Assembly (NCBI GenBank): GCA_963931615.1
Contig: OZ007032.1
Location: 1,984,001 to 2,048,000, forward strand
DNA from: Coprenecus sp902388455
Lineage (GTDB): Bacteria; Bacteroidota; Bacteroidia; Bacteroidales; UBA932
Direction: 5' to 3'
Length of the DNA stretch: 64,000 bases
The translations under genes and the position numbers were made by a program. Under the pieces are notes generated by a model. It did no database searches. It was not told the DNA's origin and saw only the letters and a list, made by a program, of their open reading frames with translations. Below, piece after piece: positions 19,505 through 28,543 of this stretch. Each line of letters begins with the position of its first letter. Within the stretch, counting starts at the first letter, position 1.

Positions 19505-20836
19505 ATGAAAGTAACAGCATTTATCAGAAAGACATCGGCGAAAAACAACGTGACAGATCTTGCCCGGGTCTATTTCCGTGTCCGGGATATCGGTGGTGTG
19601 GACATAAAGGCCGCGAGCGAGCTGTCCATCAACCCGAACCATTGGAGTCCGGAGAGGCAAGGCTACAAACCACGTGTGGCTCTTGTCTCGGAAGAGAAGA
19701 AGAACGCTTTCGACAGGGATATCCAGCAAATCACCCACCTGATCACCAGGGAATACAGCCGTGGAGTTGACGGGAACTGGCTCAAGGGGCTGATAGAAGA
19801 ATACCATCACCCCAACATCAATGCAAGGGGCGGCAACAAGGCAGAGGAATACCTGTTGTCATACCAGATACAAAAATATGTTGACGAGACCCCACTCGCG
19901 TTCGAGAGCCGGAAACATCATCTTGACAATCTCAACAAGGTACTCCGTTACGAGCGTTTCCGCCATGAGGTCATGCACCAGAGAGGCTTCCATCTTTGCA
20001 TTGACTCCATCACGGCAGATGACATAAGGGATTTCAAATTCTGGCTGCAGGAAGAGCACAAGTATGTTGACATGTATCCCGTGTTTTACCAGAACGAGGT
20101 CCGCCGCAATGTCGAGCAGGTACGTTCCGAGAACAGCATGTCGGGAAGCCTGTACCGCATACGCACCGTCATCAAATGGTGCATCAAGCGTGGCCTTACA
20201 CGAAATAACCCTTTCGACCAATACCAGATCGCGCAGCCCATGTACGGTGACCCATTCTACCTGACACTTGAAGAACGTGACAAGGTATATTATGCCGACT
20301 TAAGCGGCATGGGTGCCAGCTATCCGGTCTATCGTGACATCTTCATGTTCCAGTGCCTGATCGGTTGCCGTGTCAGTGACTTGAACAGGCTGACCAAGGC
20401 GAATATTGTGGACGGTTGCGTGGAGTACATCCCCCAGAAAACCAAGCTGGAGCACGCAGGCACGGTACGGATCCCGCTTAACCAAAAGGCCTTGGATATA
20501 CTGGAAAGATACAAGGACCTGGAAGAAGCGCTGCTCCCGAGATTCTCGCATTTCGGCTACAACAAGAAAATAAAGGAGATTCTCAAATACGTGGGAATCG
20601 ACCGCATGGTCAGGGTGCTCGACCCGAAGACGCGCGAGGATGTGGCAAGACCATTGTACGAGGTGGCCACCACCCACACGGCGAGGAAGACCTTCATCGG
20701 AAACCTGTACAAGCAGGTCAAGGACCCGAACCTGATTGCCTCCATGTCCGGACACTCTGAAGGTAGCCGTGCCTTTGCCCGGTACCGCAAGATAGACGAT
20801 GAAATGAAGAAGGAGCTGGTAAATCTTCTGGATTGA
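19505..20836 (+). CDS. Tyrosine recombinase, second of a tandem pair
   Basis: A 443-aa recombinase, paralogous to the preceding gene throughout (shared segments YGDPFYLT, YEVA(S/T)(S/T)HTARKTF, DPNLIASMSGH). Catalytic residues seen are Arg in CLIGCRVSDLNRLT, HTARKTF, SGHSEGSRAFARYRKI with the Tyr, and Lys in PQKTKLEHAG. The start at 19505 follows a good AAGGAGG site. The pair probably acts together as a heteromer or in successive steps; neither lacks a catalytic residue. Translational coupling is suggested by the 13-bp gap. Confidence 0.88.
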   Translation: MKVTAFIRKTSAKNNVTDLARVYFRVRDIGGVDIKAASELSINPNHWSPERQGYKPRVALVSEEKKNAFDRDIQQITHLITREYSRGVDGNWLKGLIEEYHHPNINARGGNKAEEYLLSYQIQKYVDETPLAFESRKHHLDNLNKVLRYERFRHEVMHQRGFHLCIDSITADDIRDFKFWLQEEHKYVDMYPVFYQNEVRRNVEQVRSENSMSGSLYRIRTVIKWCIKRGLTRNNPFDQYQIAQPMYGDPFYLTLEERDKVYYADLSGMGASYPVYRDIFMFQCLIGCRVSDLNRLTKANIVDGCVEYIPQKTKLEHAGTVRIPLNQKALDILERYKDLEEALLPRFSHFGYNKKIKEILKYVGIDRMVRVLDPKTREDVARPLYEVATTHTARKTFIGNLYKQVKDPNLIASMSGHSEGSRAFARYRKIDDEMKKELVNLLD

Positions 20837-20883
20837 CCGTTCCTTTTTTCCACCTATCCTTTTATATCCACCGATAATGCAAT

Positions 20884-22032
20884 ATGAATATGGACGAGCA
20901 GAAGTTGACATACGAACAATTCAAGGAGGATATTCTCCAGTGGAAGAACACGCACCGTGAAGAATACAACCGCTTCTCGCGCCTGATGACAAACGGTGAC
21001 GAGAGGCAGTATCTTGCCATCTGCAAAGCCATATTCAGGCAACTCCCCGGCATCAGGCGGGAATGGGAATTGTCCTGGAACGATGACAGCACGGATGGCC
21101 TTGCAAATATAAACATGCAGTTCGCGGAGAACGCGGTACCCGGGCAGATCGTGGAGCTGTACACGAAACAGAGGGAGGAAAACAATCCTCTGCCCGACAA
21201 CATTCCACCGCTCACATTGTGGGGCAGGATAAAGTCCTTTTTTAGCGGCAAATCTTCCAAGCCGGGTGTCACCCTTTCGGCACCGCTCGTGTTGAGCTGG
21301 CTGTATTATGGAAAGAGCTTCGAAGCGATGGTTTCCATGATAGAGAAACAGATGAAGAATCCGAAAGCTGACAATGCTGACAGGCTGGGCTGTTCCCTTG
21401 TAGTCAAGCAGATAATAAACGTATCCATCAAGAACGGTTTCCGAACCCGGGCAGACTGGGACAGGTATTTTGCCATGAACAACGCCATTGAAAAAGGCCA
21501 TGTCGGCGAATGGGCCTTGCAAGCCATCACGGCTGACATGGAAACCGATGAAGAAAGCAGGGATACGATTACAACCCGGACCGAAGACAGCGTCAGGGGG
21601 CCTGTTGTACAACGCGTGGCCGGAAAGAAAAAAATCCAGGAACGGCCACTCGCCGATTATCTTGATCACGAGAACAAGGAAGTTGTATTACATCATATCC
21701 GCGACTTTATTTCCGTCAATACAAGTGCCATTCATCAGGCATTACCGTTCTATGTATTGAAGGAGCTCGGTTTGGTTGCCGGTATGCATACAGCCAAGGA
21801 GTACAGCATGGGGCTGACATTGCAGTTCACGGATTTGCCGTCATTGAAAAGCGAGAGCGCCATACGGCAGTCGGTCGGGTTCCTGAGAACGGCAAAACAT
21901 GTGATCAAGGACGGCAAAGACCAGATGGCACCCCTGATAGAGAGTGACGAGAACCGGGAACTGTTCCAGAAATTGGCACAGGCTATCAGTAATATCCCAG
22001 GTACAGGCACGATGGCCATTGCAGAGAAATAA
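20884..22032 (+). CDS. Mobile-element protein, probably DUF6043-like
   Basis: A 382-aa soluble protein (or 380 from the internal Met) with no signal peptide. A conserved-looking central segment is LPDNIPPLTLWGRIKSFFSG...LSAPLVLSWLYYGKSFEAM. It lies 47 bp after the tandem recombinases and before the replication/mobilization genes. Proteins like this recur in Bacteroides mobilizable elements (I associate it with DUF6043, moderate certainty) and have no established biochemical role. It is followed by a hairpin at 22135-22168 that may end the first operon of the module. Confidence 0.6.
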   Translation: MNMDEQKLTYEQFKEDILQWKNTHREEYNRFSRLMTNGDERQYLAICKAIFRQLPGIRREWELSWNDDSTDGLANINMQFAENAVPGQIVELYTKQREENNPLPDNIPPLTLWGRIKSFFSGKSSKPGVTLSAPLVLSWLYYGKSFEAMVSMIEKQMKNPKADNADRLGCSLVVKQIINVSIKNGFRTRADWDRYFAMNNAIEKGHVGEWALQAITADMETDEESRDTITTRTEDSVRGPVVQRVAGKKKIQERPLADYLDHENKEVVLHHIRDFISVNTSAIHQALPFYVLKELGLVAGMHTAKEYSMGLTLQFTDLPSLKSESAIRQSVGFLRTAKHVIKDGKDQMAPLIESDENRELFQKLAQAISNIPGTGTMAIAEK

Positions 22033-22127
22033 GGCTAATTATAACCTTTTCACGTTGTCACACGGACTTATATTGTCATGACAATTTAAGACAAATCATT
22101 ATATATCAACCACTTTTAATTTACACA

Positions 22128-22176
22128 TACATTTGCACCGTCAATCCTTTCCCGAGGGCTGGCGGTGCTTCTCTTT
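22128..22176 (+). promoter_or_regulatory. -7-like box and overlapping hairpin ahead of the replication/mobilization operon
   Basis: TACATTTG (22128-22135) matches the Bacteroidota -7 consensus TAnnTTTG. Directly after it GCACCGTC (22135-22142) pairs with GGCGGTGC (22161-22168), followed by TTCTCTTTT. The hairpin looks like an intrinsic terminator of the upstream operon; if transcription starts at this box, only part of the hairpin would be transcribed. Confidence 0.45.
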
Positions 22177-22247
22177 TATAAGCCATCGGAAGCGGGGCAC
22201 CAGGGAACTTTTGAAGATGGTCATCACAAACTTCAAAACTGATATTT

Positions 22248-22601
22248 ATGATTACCATAGAGAGTCTGGTCGAGCAAGGAGCGAACGTGAAACTGGAAGT
22301 TACTCCCGCTGACCTTAAAATGTTCGCTGAATCCATCGTGCAGCGTACCATCATGGCGCAACAGGAAGAACAGAGAGCCGCGATACTGCGTGAAGCGGAG
22401 GAGACTTATCTCAATACAAAACAGGTCCGTGAGTTGCTGAACGTGTGCGAGGGCACGCTCAACCTGTGGGCGAAACGAGGCTATCTCGTACCGGTCAAGG
22501 TCGGTAACAAGAACATGTATGCCAAATCTGATGTACGCCGGGTACAGACAGGCAACAAGTCCGAGAGTGTAACATCCTATTGCAAGAGAAAAAATGTGTG
22601 A
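22248..22601 (+). CDS. HTH (excisionase/MerR-like) DNA-binding protein
   Basis: A 117-aa protein. The N-terminal half has coiled-coil character (FAESIVQRTIMAQQEEQRAAIL). The C-terminal half is a HTH_17-type winged helix: YLNTKQVRELLNVCEGTLNLWAKRGYL, then VGNKNMYAKSDVRRV. Such proteins in NBU-type elements act as excisionases or activators of the excision/mobilization operon. It overlaps the start of the next gene by 8 bp, so the two are translationally coupled. Confidence 0.75.
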   Translation: MITIESLVEQGANVKLEVTPADLKMFAESIVQRTIMAQQEEQRAAILREAEETYLNTKQVRELLNVCEGTLNLWAKRGYLVPVKVGNKNMYAKSDVRRVQTGNKSESVTSYCKRKNV

Positions 22602-24009
22602 TATGGCAACCGGCAGGCTTGAACTGTGTAACAGAATCCGCATGGAGGCGGAGGATATTGAAAGAACGGGATTCCCGCTGGAGGTCCTGCCCCAGGCCGT
22701 GCAGTCTGTCATACTCGATATGGCCACATACGAGAACTACAAGATCGAGTTTATCGCTACGGCCATGTTGTCGGCTGTATCCGCGGCCCTGGGAGGCGCA
22801 TACCGTATCCGCATCAAAGGAGACTGGCAGAGCAGCGGAGCGTTGTACGTCATTCTGGTAGGCAGACCCGGACTGGGCAAGACCCCACCGCTGGAGGCCG
22901 CATATCGCCCGATCCGGAAACGTGACTATGCCCTTTTCAAGGTGTACGAGACAGAAATGGAGGCATGGAAAGTCGCGGGAGAAAACGGGAAGAAACCTGT
23001 CCTGAAACGCACTGTAGTCTCGGATTTCACTCCCGAGTCGCTTTTACTGACCCACCACAATAACCCGAGAAGCGTGGTCATTCTGGTGGACGAGATCATG
23101 GGCATGTTCAATTCCGCCAACCGTTACACGAACGGGCAGCTCATAGAACAGCTTCTGACTGCATGGAGTGGCGGGGCTTTGGATGTTACCAGGGTAAACT
23201 CCCCTGTTCCTGTACACATCGAGCATCCATGCATAAACATCATCGGAACCACGCAAACTAAGCGTGTACACGAGCTTCTGAAAAAAGGTTTCGAGGAAAA
23301 CGGGCTGCTTGACCGTATCCTGTTCGTGATGCCCAAATCCCCCAAGCTTTCATCCTGGAAAAACCGGGACGACGATGGGGAAAGGACATCCCTCGCTGCA
23401 GTCCGTTGGGAGAATATATTGAACAAGGTCCTTGCGTTGGACTATGACACCGAAGCGGAAGAAAAAATACCCCACGTGCTGTCCATGGACAGGGAGGCCA
23501 GGGAATACTTCTTCTCCTGGTGGAACAGGAAGGTGGAGCGTATCAACCGGATAGAGGATGATGCCGAGGTGGACAGCCGGGAAATGAAACATCCGGCCCA
23601 TGTAGCCCGTCTGGCATTGATAATTCAGGTTTTGCGCCACGCGTCCGGTGAAAGTCACCTGCAGTTTATAGATGTATCATCGGTGAAAGCCGCCATACGG
23701 CTGAACGACTATTTTGAGGAATCATACATGCGTATCCGTTCTTTCGTGGCGAATGACACCTGTGAAGATCCTCCAAAGATGTTACTGTCGATGTTACCTG
23801 ATACCTTTGATACAAAAACAGCAATAACCGTTGGAAAGGAACGGCAGTGCGTCAGTGAGCGAACTGTCATGAATTACCTGAAGGAGTTATGCCGCAGCAG
23901 GCTTCTCCGGAAATCAAAAGCCGGGCATTACGAGAAAATCATGTATGATAAATCTGTAAAATCCAATGAAAGCAATAATGAATCATCCCCACGAAACTGC
24001 AACGGATGA
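22594..24009 (+). CDS. DUF3987 ATPase (primase/helicase-associated)
   Basis: A 471-aa cytoplasmic protein with a P-loop VGRPGLGKTPPLEAA (~88-102) and an acidic Walker-B-like stretch VVILVDEIMGMF (~155), followed by a helical domain. This matches the DUF3987 family common in mobile elements, usually next to a primase-like protein as here. The probable role is in replication of the excised circle or in unwinding during mobilization; this is inferred from context. The C-terminus ends in a Ser/Asn-rich tail just before an iteron-like repeat region. The start could be 22594 or the in-frame ATG at 22603. Confidence 0.8.
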   Translation: MCDMATGRLELCNRIRMEAEDIERTGFPLEVLPQAVQSVILDMATYENYKIEFIATAMLSAVSAALGGAYRIRIKGDWQSSGALYVILVGRPGLGKTPPLEAAYRPIRKRDYALFKVYETEMEAWKVAGENGKKPVLKRTVVSDFTPESLLLTHHNNPRSVVILVDEIMGMFNSANRYTNGQLIEQLLTAWSGGALDVTRVNSPVPVHIEHPCINIIGTTQTKRVHELLKKGFEENGLLDRILFVMPKSPKLSSWKNRDDDGERTSLAAVRWENILNKVLALDYDTEAEEKIPHVLSMDREAREYFFSWWNRKVERINRIEDDAEVDSREMKHPAHVARLALIIQVLRHASGESHLQFIDVSSVKAAIRLNDYFEESYMRIRSFVANDTCEDPPKMLLSMLPDTFDTKTAITVGKERQCVSERTVMNYLKELCRSRLLRKSKAGHYEKIMYDKSVKSNESNNESSPRNCNG

Positions 24010-24015
24010 TCTCTT

Positions 24016-24102
24016 GTTGCAGCCTGCAGTCTTTGCAGTTTTGCAGTTTCGAGGACTGAAAAGGGGAAATTCCTGCAGGACTGCAAGAACTGCAAACTGC
24101 AA
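24016..24102. repeat. Inverted clusters of TTGCAGT-type repeats (candidate replication origin)
   Basis: The left cluster (24016-24048) carries repeated TTGCAG/CTGCAGT/TTTGCAGTT units; the right cluster (24072-24102) carries the inverse units CTGCAGG, ACTGCAAG, ACTGCAAACTGCAAA. Together they can fold into a long imperfect hairpin. The position between the DUF3987 ATPase and the primase-like gene suggests an origin or primosome-loading site for the excised element. No function is shown by sequence alone. Confidence 0.5.
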
Positions 24103-24143
24103 ATGGTGGTATTCATTTGCAGAAACACATAACCGACAACATT

Positions 24144-25211
24144 ATGAACGAATATAGATTCCATCTACAGAAATACAAACCGGGCAGCAAGACCGTCTGT
24201 CCGGGGTGCGGAAGGAAGTCCTGCTTTACCCGTTATATCGACGAGGTGGGAGAGATTTCTTTCCCGGGGTACGTGGGTAAATGTGACCACATCAACAGTT
24301 GTGGCTATCACTATTCCCCGAAAGAATACTTCCGGGACAATCCGTCAGCAAGGGAAACATCGGCTGGCCATAAAATGAACGGCAGTGCATTTGCGATAAA
24401 GTATGTAGCAAAACAATCGCCAACAGAACAAGAGCCGGAGATTTCTTATCTTCCCTGTGATTGGGTGGAGCAATCCATGCGCGGGTACGGCATCAACCCT
24501 TTGTACCGTTACTTCACCAAAGTGGCGGGAAAGGAGGAAGCCGGCAGGTTGTTCCATGTTTACAAAGTCGGCACGTCAAGGATGTGGAACGGTTCGACCG
24601 TGTTTTGGCAGATAGATGTCAGGGGTAACGTGCGTGCAGGCAAGATTATGGGCTACGATGCCGTAACCGGGCACCGGATTAAAGAGCCTTTCAATCAAGT
24701 CAACTGGGTCCATTCTGTAAGAAAAGTGCCGGATTTCCACATGAAGCAGTGCCTGTTCGGTGAACATCTGCTTTCGGACACTTCCGCTGCCATGTCAGCC
24801 AAGCCTGTAGCCATTGTCGAAAGCGAGAAGACGGCACTGGTTGCCGCCCTGTTCATCCCTGATTTTGTATGGCTTGCCACCGGGGGAATGCACGGCTGTT
24901 TCAACAGCGAGGCCATGCAGGTATTGAAAGAACGTGAAGTGATCCTTTTCCCTGATCTCAAGGCAACCGACGAATGGCGGCAACGACTGTCGATACTGGA
25001 GACTATCTGCAGGCGTGTCACCTGTTCCGACCTGCTGGAGAAGATGGCGACCGATGAACAGCGTAGCCAGGGACTGGACATCGCCGACTTTCTGCTGATG
25101 GAGGATACGCCACAGATGATTCTCGCGAGGATGATACAACGTAATCCAGCGTTGCAGAGCTTCATCGACACCTTCGGACTTGAACTGGTGGATGCAGAGA
25201 AGATCGAATGA
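24144..25211 (+). CDS. Zinc-finger/Toprim primase-like protein (DUF6371-like)
   Basis: A 355-aa protein from the ATG at 24144 (MNEYRFHLQKYKPGSK); an in-frame ATG at 24117 is less likely. The N-terminal zinc-binding motif CPGCGRKSCFTRYID...GKCDHINSCGYH resembles the zinc finger of DnaG/gp4-type primases. The C-terminal half has a Toprim-like core (VAIVESEKTALVAAL near residue 225 with the catalytic-type Glu; VILFPD near residue 270). It lacks clear helicase motifs, which the neighbouring DUF3987 ATPase may supply. The probable role is priming on the transferred single strand or replication of the excised element. The family number is by recollection; the zinc-finger/Toprim layout is directly visible. 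Confidence 0.75.
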   Translation: MNEYRFHLQKYKPGSKTVCPGCGRKSCFTRYIDEVGEISFPGYVGKCDHINSCGYHYSPKEYFRDNPSARETSAGHKMNGSAFAIKYVAKQSPTEQEPEISYLPCDWVEQSMRGYGINPLYRYFTKVAGKEEAGRLFHVYKVGTSRMWNGSTVFWQIDVRGNVRAGKIMGYDAVTGHRIKEPFNQVNWVHSVRKVPDFHMKQCLFGEHLLSDTSAAMSAKPVAIVESEKTALVAALFIPDFVWLATGGMHGCFNSEAMQVLKEREVILFPDLKATDEWRQRLSILETICRRVTCSDLLEKMATDEQRSQGLDIADFLLMEDTPQMILARMIQRNPALQSFIDTFGLELVDAEKIE

Positions 25212-25222
25212 AGGAGAATCAA

Positions 25223-25390
25223 TGGACAGCTCGCTGTCCCGTGAAAATGGGGTTGTAAAATCCCGTAGCTTATTAGGGCATTTTCACCGCCTCCGCTTCG
25301 CGTCCGGCAGTCAAAAAGCCCATAAGCCGAGGGGCACCCATCAGGCTCCCTGGTATGCCTCCAACTGTATGAAGGGATTTTACAACAGAA
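25223..25390. promoter_or_regulatory. Candidate oriT ahead of the MobV relaxase
   Basis: Nested inverted repeats lie between the primase-like and relaxase genes: a perfect hairpin GGACAGC-TC-GCTGTCC (25223-25239 region), 13-bp arms GTTGTAAAATCCC (25252-25264) and GGGATTTTACAAC (25374-25386), and inner arms GCTTATTAGGGC (25268-25279) and GCCCATAAGC (25318-25327). Between them lies GC-rich CACCGCCTCCGCTTCGCG. Hairpins of this kind directly upstream of mob genes are typical of MobV transfer origins. The nick position cannot be set from sequence. Confidence 0.55.
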
Positions 25391-25414
25391 ATGACAACCA
25401 TAAAACGAACAGAT

Positions 25415-26797
25415 ATGAGCAATACACAATACGCGGTTTGCCACTTGCAGCGTGGCAGCGGTAATGACAGCGGAATGTCATGCCATATAGAAAGGAAGGA
25501 TACCAAGGGAAAAATTTATGTGCCGGTCAATGCCAATGCGGACCGGACACATCTCAACCGTGAGCTGGTCAGGTTCCCCGAGGGAGTTTCCAATCGTACC
25601 GAGGCGATACAGCACCGTATCGACACGGCCGGGCTGCGCCGCAAGGTCGGTAAGAACCAGACAAAAGCCATCCGTATCATCCTGACCGGAACGCATGAGC
25701 AGATGATGAAGATTGCCAATGACGACAGACTGGACAACTGGATTGATGCCAATCTCAAATGGCTAAAGGGGACCTTCGGCGAAGAGAACCTTGTATCGTG
25801 CGTGCTGCACATGGACGAGAAGACGCCGCACCTGCACGCCACCGTCGTTCCCATTGTAACCGGTGAGCGTATCCGCAGGAAGCGGGAAGGCGAAAAGAAA
25901 TATGATACAAAGTCCGGTCCCCGTCTGTCAGCGGACGATGTGATGCGGCGCACACGGCTGCACGAATACCAGAACAGCTATGCCGAGGCCATGAAACCGT
26001 TCGGGTTACAGCGTGGGATTGTCGGCTCCACCGCCAAACATCAGGCAAATTCGGATTATTACAGGCAGCAGGTCATCCGTTATGAGGAGGACATAGCCAA
26101 GTTGCAGGCAGATGTGGAGAAGGCGCAGGAGGGCAGGAACACCATCCTCTCGTGGTTCGGCAAGGGAGACCTTGCCAAAGCGAAAAAGGAACTATCGGAC
26201 AAGGATGAGAAGATTGCCGAACTCAATAAACAGATTAAGGCTCTTCAGGCAGAAAAGACACGGTTGCAGGAGCAACATAAATCAGGAATCGAAAAACTGC
26301 GGAACGGCTACCAGAAAGAGATAGACGCAGCCATCCGCAGGGCGGAAGCCGCCGAGCGGCAGTCAGAAGAGAAAGATGCCGTCATAGACAGGCAGCGGAA
26401 GCAGATAGACCTACTTGACCGCAAGGCAAATCCTCAGCGTTACAGCCTCTCATCCGGTGCCGAACTTGTCCGAATCAACGTGTCCAACTATCGGAATCCG
26501 TCGCTTCACATCTGGACACGGGTCGGAGAGGAGCTTTTTGAGGACACAAAATTCCAGATAGACTATGATGTGGCCCAAAGACATTTCAACGGACAAATCA
26601 CGGACGAGGAATTTGTCAACGCTGTATTCGATCCGCAGGAACAGGTAAATGGAAAACAGGCGGAATTGCTGGGCGCTGTTTTCACCCTTGCCGCCGGAGG
26701 ACCGGCGGAGGTTCATGTTGGTACTGGTGGAGGCGGTTCTTCTTCTGAACTTCCGTGGAGAGATAAACCTCAAATCCGCAACTACGCGCCTATATGA
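25415..26797 (+). CDS. MobV-family relaxase
   Basis: Plasmid-type relaxase/mobilization protein (460 aa) that nicks the transfer origin and pilots DNA into the recipient using a helper conjugation machine. The ATG at 25415 (MSNTQYAVCHLQRGSG) gives the family's N-terminal motif I (the region with the HIERKD segment). Motif III is HMDEKTPHLHATVVPI (~residue 137), with the metal-binding His residues. A long coiled coil follows (~210-340, KKELSDKDEKIAELNKQIKAL), then a C-terminal domain of unknown role. The preceding 180 bp hold the candidate oriT. No mobB/mobC-like accessory protein is seen. Confidence 0.88.
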   Translation: MSNTQYAVCHLQRGSGNDSGMSCHIERKDTKGKIYVPVNANADRTHLNRELVRFPEGVSNRTEAIQHRIDTAGLRRKVGKNQTKAIRIILTGTHEQMMKIANDDRLDNWIDANLKWLKGTFGEENLVSCVLHMDEKTPHLHATVVPIVTGERIRRKREGEKKYDTKSGPRLSADDVMRRTRLHEYQNSYAEAMKPFGLQRGIVGSTAKHQANSDYYRQQVIRYEEDIAKLQADVEKAQEGRNTILSWFGKGDLAKAKKELSDKDEKIAELNKQIKALQAEKTRLQEQHKSGIEKLRNGYQKEIDAAIRRAEAAERQSEEKDAVIDRQRKQIDLLDRKANPQRYSLSSGAELVRINVSNYRNPSLHIWTRVGEELFEDTKFQIDYDVAQRHFNGQITDEEFVNAVFDPQEQVNGKQAELLGAVFTLAAGGPAEVHVGTGGGGSSSELPWRDKPQIRNYAPI

Positions 26798-26937
26798 TAC
26801 AGAAGCGAAAATAATCTGCATCGTTAGTAAAAAGGGGGCACAGTGCATCGAATGTCACCATAAAGACATATAAACGCCCCTTACCCCACCATGCGACTTG
26901 AGGCAATACGCAAAGTCACGACCATAAGTTGTCGGTG

Positions 26938-28224
26938 TTATCCAAAGTCATTCTGGAACACATCAGCATAAGCGTTGTTGCATGAATAGATATTCAGCAC
27001 ATACTGCCTTGATGTCCTGCCCCATTTGGCTGGCACAGAGATGAACTTGAAGACAAACGCCTTGATGCGGCTTGTTGCTTTGAGTCCGAACCTCTTCACG
27101 TCAAGCCTCGCCATGATGAATTTATAGAAGTTGCGTATGAGTGCCGTAAGCAGAAGAAACACCGTGTTTTCTCCCATGAAGGATTTTGGAAGCCTGTTCC
27201 AGCCGAATCCGTTATTCATTTCATCGAAGATGCGTTCCTTCCCTCCACGGAGGTTATAGAATTTGACAATCTCTTTCTCGGAAGACTCGTAGTCATTTGT
27301 AAGGATGCAGCGGTAGGTGTATTCGCCTTCCCACAGGTCAATCTCACCGTCAATTCGCTTCTGCCTTTGGATTACAAGACGGTATGCCCTCCCTTTCCAT
27401 TTCTCAACAAGAATGGAGTTCAGTTCAAACTCAATGCCGCCCAGTTCCTCTCTCTTCCACCCTCTGAGTGCAAAGATGTCATCGTAGAGCGAACCGCAGC
27501 GGTTGGCGCGGATATAGAAAGTCATGCAATGCTTTCCGACCTCTTCCACAATTTCCTCTGAGCAGGATCCGCAATCTGCCCTGAAACGATTGACTGTCAA
27601 TCCTTTCTGTTCAATCCTCTCAAAGAATCTCCTCAACGTGTCCTTCTGGTGGAAACGAACGTTAGTGTTGCCGTCGCTGTTCTCTATGCCGACAATCATG
27701 TCGCCAATGACAGCCACACCTGGACGGTACCCGAGAAACTTCTTGTATGTGGGTTTCGCATCAAACTTCTCAGCCTCTATGAACTGGTGGTCGAAGTCAA
27801 CGTCATACCCCTCGCCCTCTTTCAGCTGCCCTGTGGACAATAGGCAATTGAGGAGCAGTGTATTCAGCATGTCTGCCGTGTTGAAGTCGTAGGTCTTGCC
27901 AGTGTCGGATGTGTAGGAAATGTTATCCTGGGTCAGTTCCTTTATGGCTCTGAGAATCGTGTCGGCACTGCATGTGCGAAATGTCGGATGAAGCGAGAGG
28001 TGGTACATCAGATGAGTGGTGACATCCTCTATGCATGAGCCGCCACAGAAATAAACGCTCATAAGCGAACGGATGATTTCGCTGTATTGATAACCATACA
28101 GCCTGCATCTCATACCGAGAGTTGAGTCGATTACAGATGAGAGATTGGAGTCAAATAGCTCCATTATTGAAAAAATTCCTCCAAAAGGAGAGAGTTTCTC
28201 AGATTTTATTGCTACCTTTACCAT
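26938..28224 (-). CDS. IS1380-like transposase
   Basis: A 428-aa DDE transposase of the IS1380 type common in Bacteroides. Recognisable segments are FDSNLSSVIDSTLGMRCRLYGYQYSEIIRSLM at the N-terminus, GYDVDFDHQFIEAEK with the first acidic residue, FRADCGSCSEEIV with the second, and NLRGGKERIFDEMNNGFGWNRLPKSF (the YREK-like third-acidic region) near residue 335. Terminal repeats could not be fixed with confidence. The perfect palindrome at 28294-28318 lies near the likely right end, and the left end is somewhere in 26800-26937. The reading frame is intact, so the element may be active. Confidence 0.85.
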   Translation of the reverse strand: MVKVAIKSEKLSPFGGIFSIMELFDSNLSSVIDSTLGMRCRLYGYQYSEIIRSLMSVYFCGGSCIEDVTTHLMYHLSLHPTFRTCSADTILRAIKELTQDNISYTSDTGKTYDFNTADMLNTLLLNCLLSTGQLKEGEGYDVDFDHQFIEAEKFDAKPTYKKFLGYRPGVAVIGDMIVGIENSDGNTNVRFHQKDTLRRFFERIEQKGLTVNRFRADCGSCSEEIVEEVGKHCMTFYIRANRCGSLYDDIFALRGWKREELGGIEFELNSILVEKWKGRAYRLVIQRQKRIDGEIDLWEGEYTYRCILTNDYESSEKEIVKFYNLRGGKERIFDEMNNGFGWNRLPKSFMGENTVFLLLTALIRNFYKFIMARLDVKRFGLKATSRIKAFVFKFISVPAKWGRTSRQYVLNIYSCNNAYADVFQNDFG

Positions 28225-28293
28225 GTCTGTCGGGTTTGATACATATTTTGATTTGCAACACTAAGATAGGTGAAAAATCTGACATGGCAAAAT

Positions 28294-28318
28294 CCTGAGC
28301 AACTTTTTGTTGCTCAGG
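28294..28318. terminator. Perfect 10-bp palindrome at the right side of the IS1380-like element
   Basis: CCTGAGCAAC-TTTTT-GTTGCTCAGG. It has the form of a transcription-blocking hairpin as found near IS ends, where it protects the transposase gene from outside transcription. There is no strong T-tract on either side. Confidence 0.5.
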
Positions 28319-28338
28319 TACTTAAAAAGTTATATTTG
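28306..28338 (+). promoter_or_regulatory. Possible promoter toward the serine recombinase
   Basis: TTTG (28306-28309), a 21-bp spacer and TATATTTG (28331-28338) fit the Bacteroidota -33/-7 pattern. It overlaps the IS-end hairpin and would leave a ~200-nt leader before the recombinase ATG at 28544. The leader (28339-28543) has no gene; near its end GGTATCATATACC forms a small palindrome just before the start codon. Confidence 0.4.
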
Positions 28339-28543
28339 TAATAGTGTTGCGGAATTAAGGATAAAGATAAATACTCCAAGAAACAAACAACCACAAGACG
28401 ATGATTAAAGACATGTGAGGTATGGAATTAAAAAATAGAACCCATGGGAGCAAACAATTTGCAGAAAAGACAGGTATGTATCGAAAAATAATGCCTCTAA
28501 AACCTTTGTTCTTCAAAACAAAAGAGGTATCATATACCTAAAA

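Noticed and set aside
26800..28400. Exact ends of the IS1380-like element
   Set aside because: I found only weak candidate terminal matches (ACTTGAGGCAA near 26893 and ACCTGAGCAAC near 28319) and no convincing target duplication, so I gave no element boundaries.
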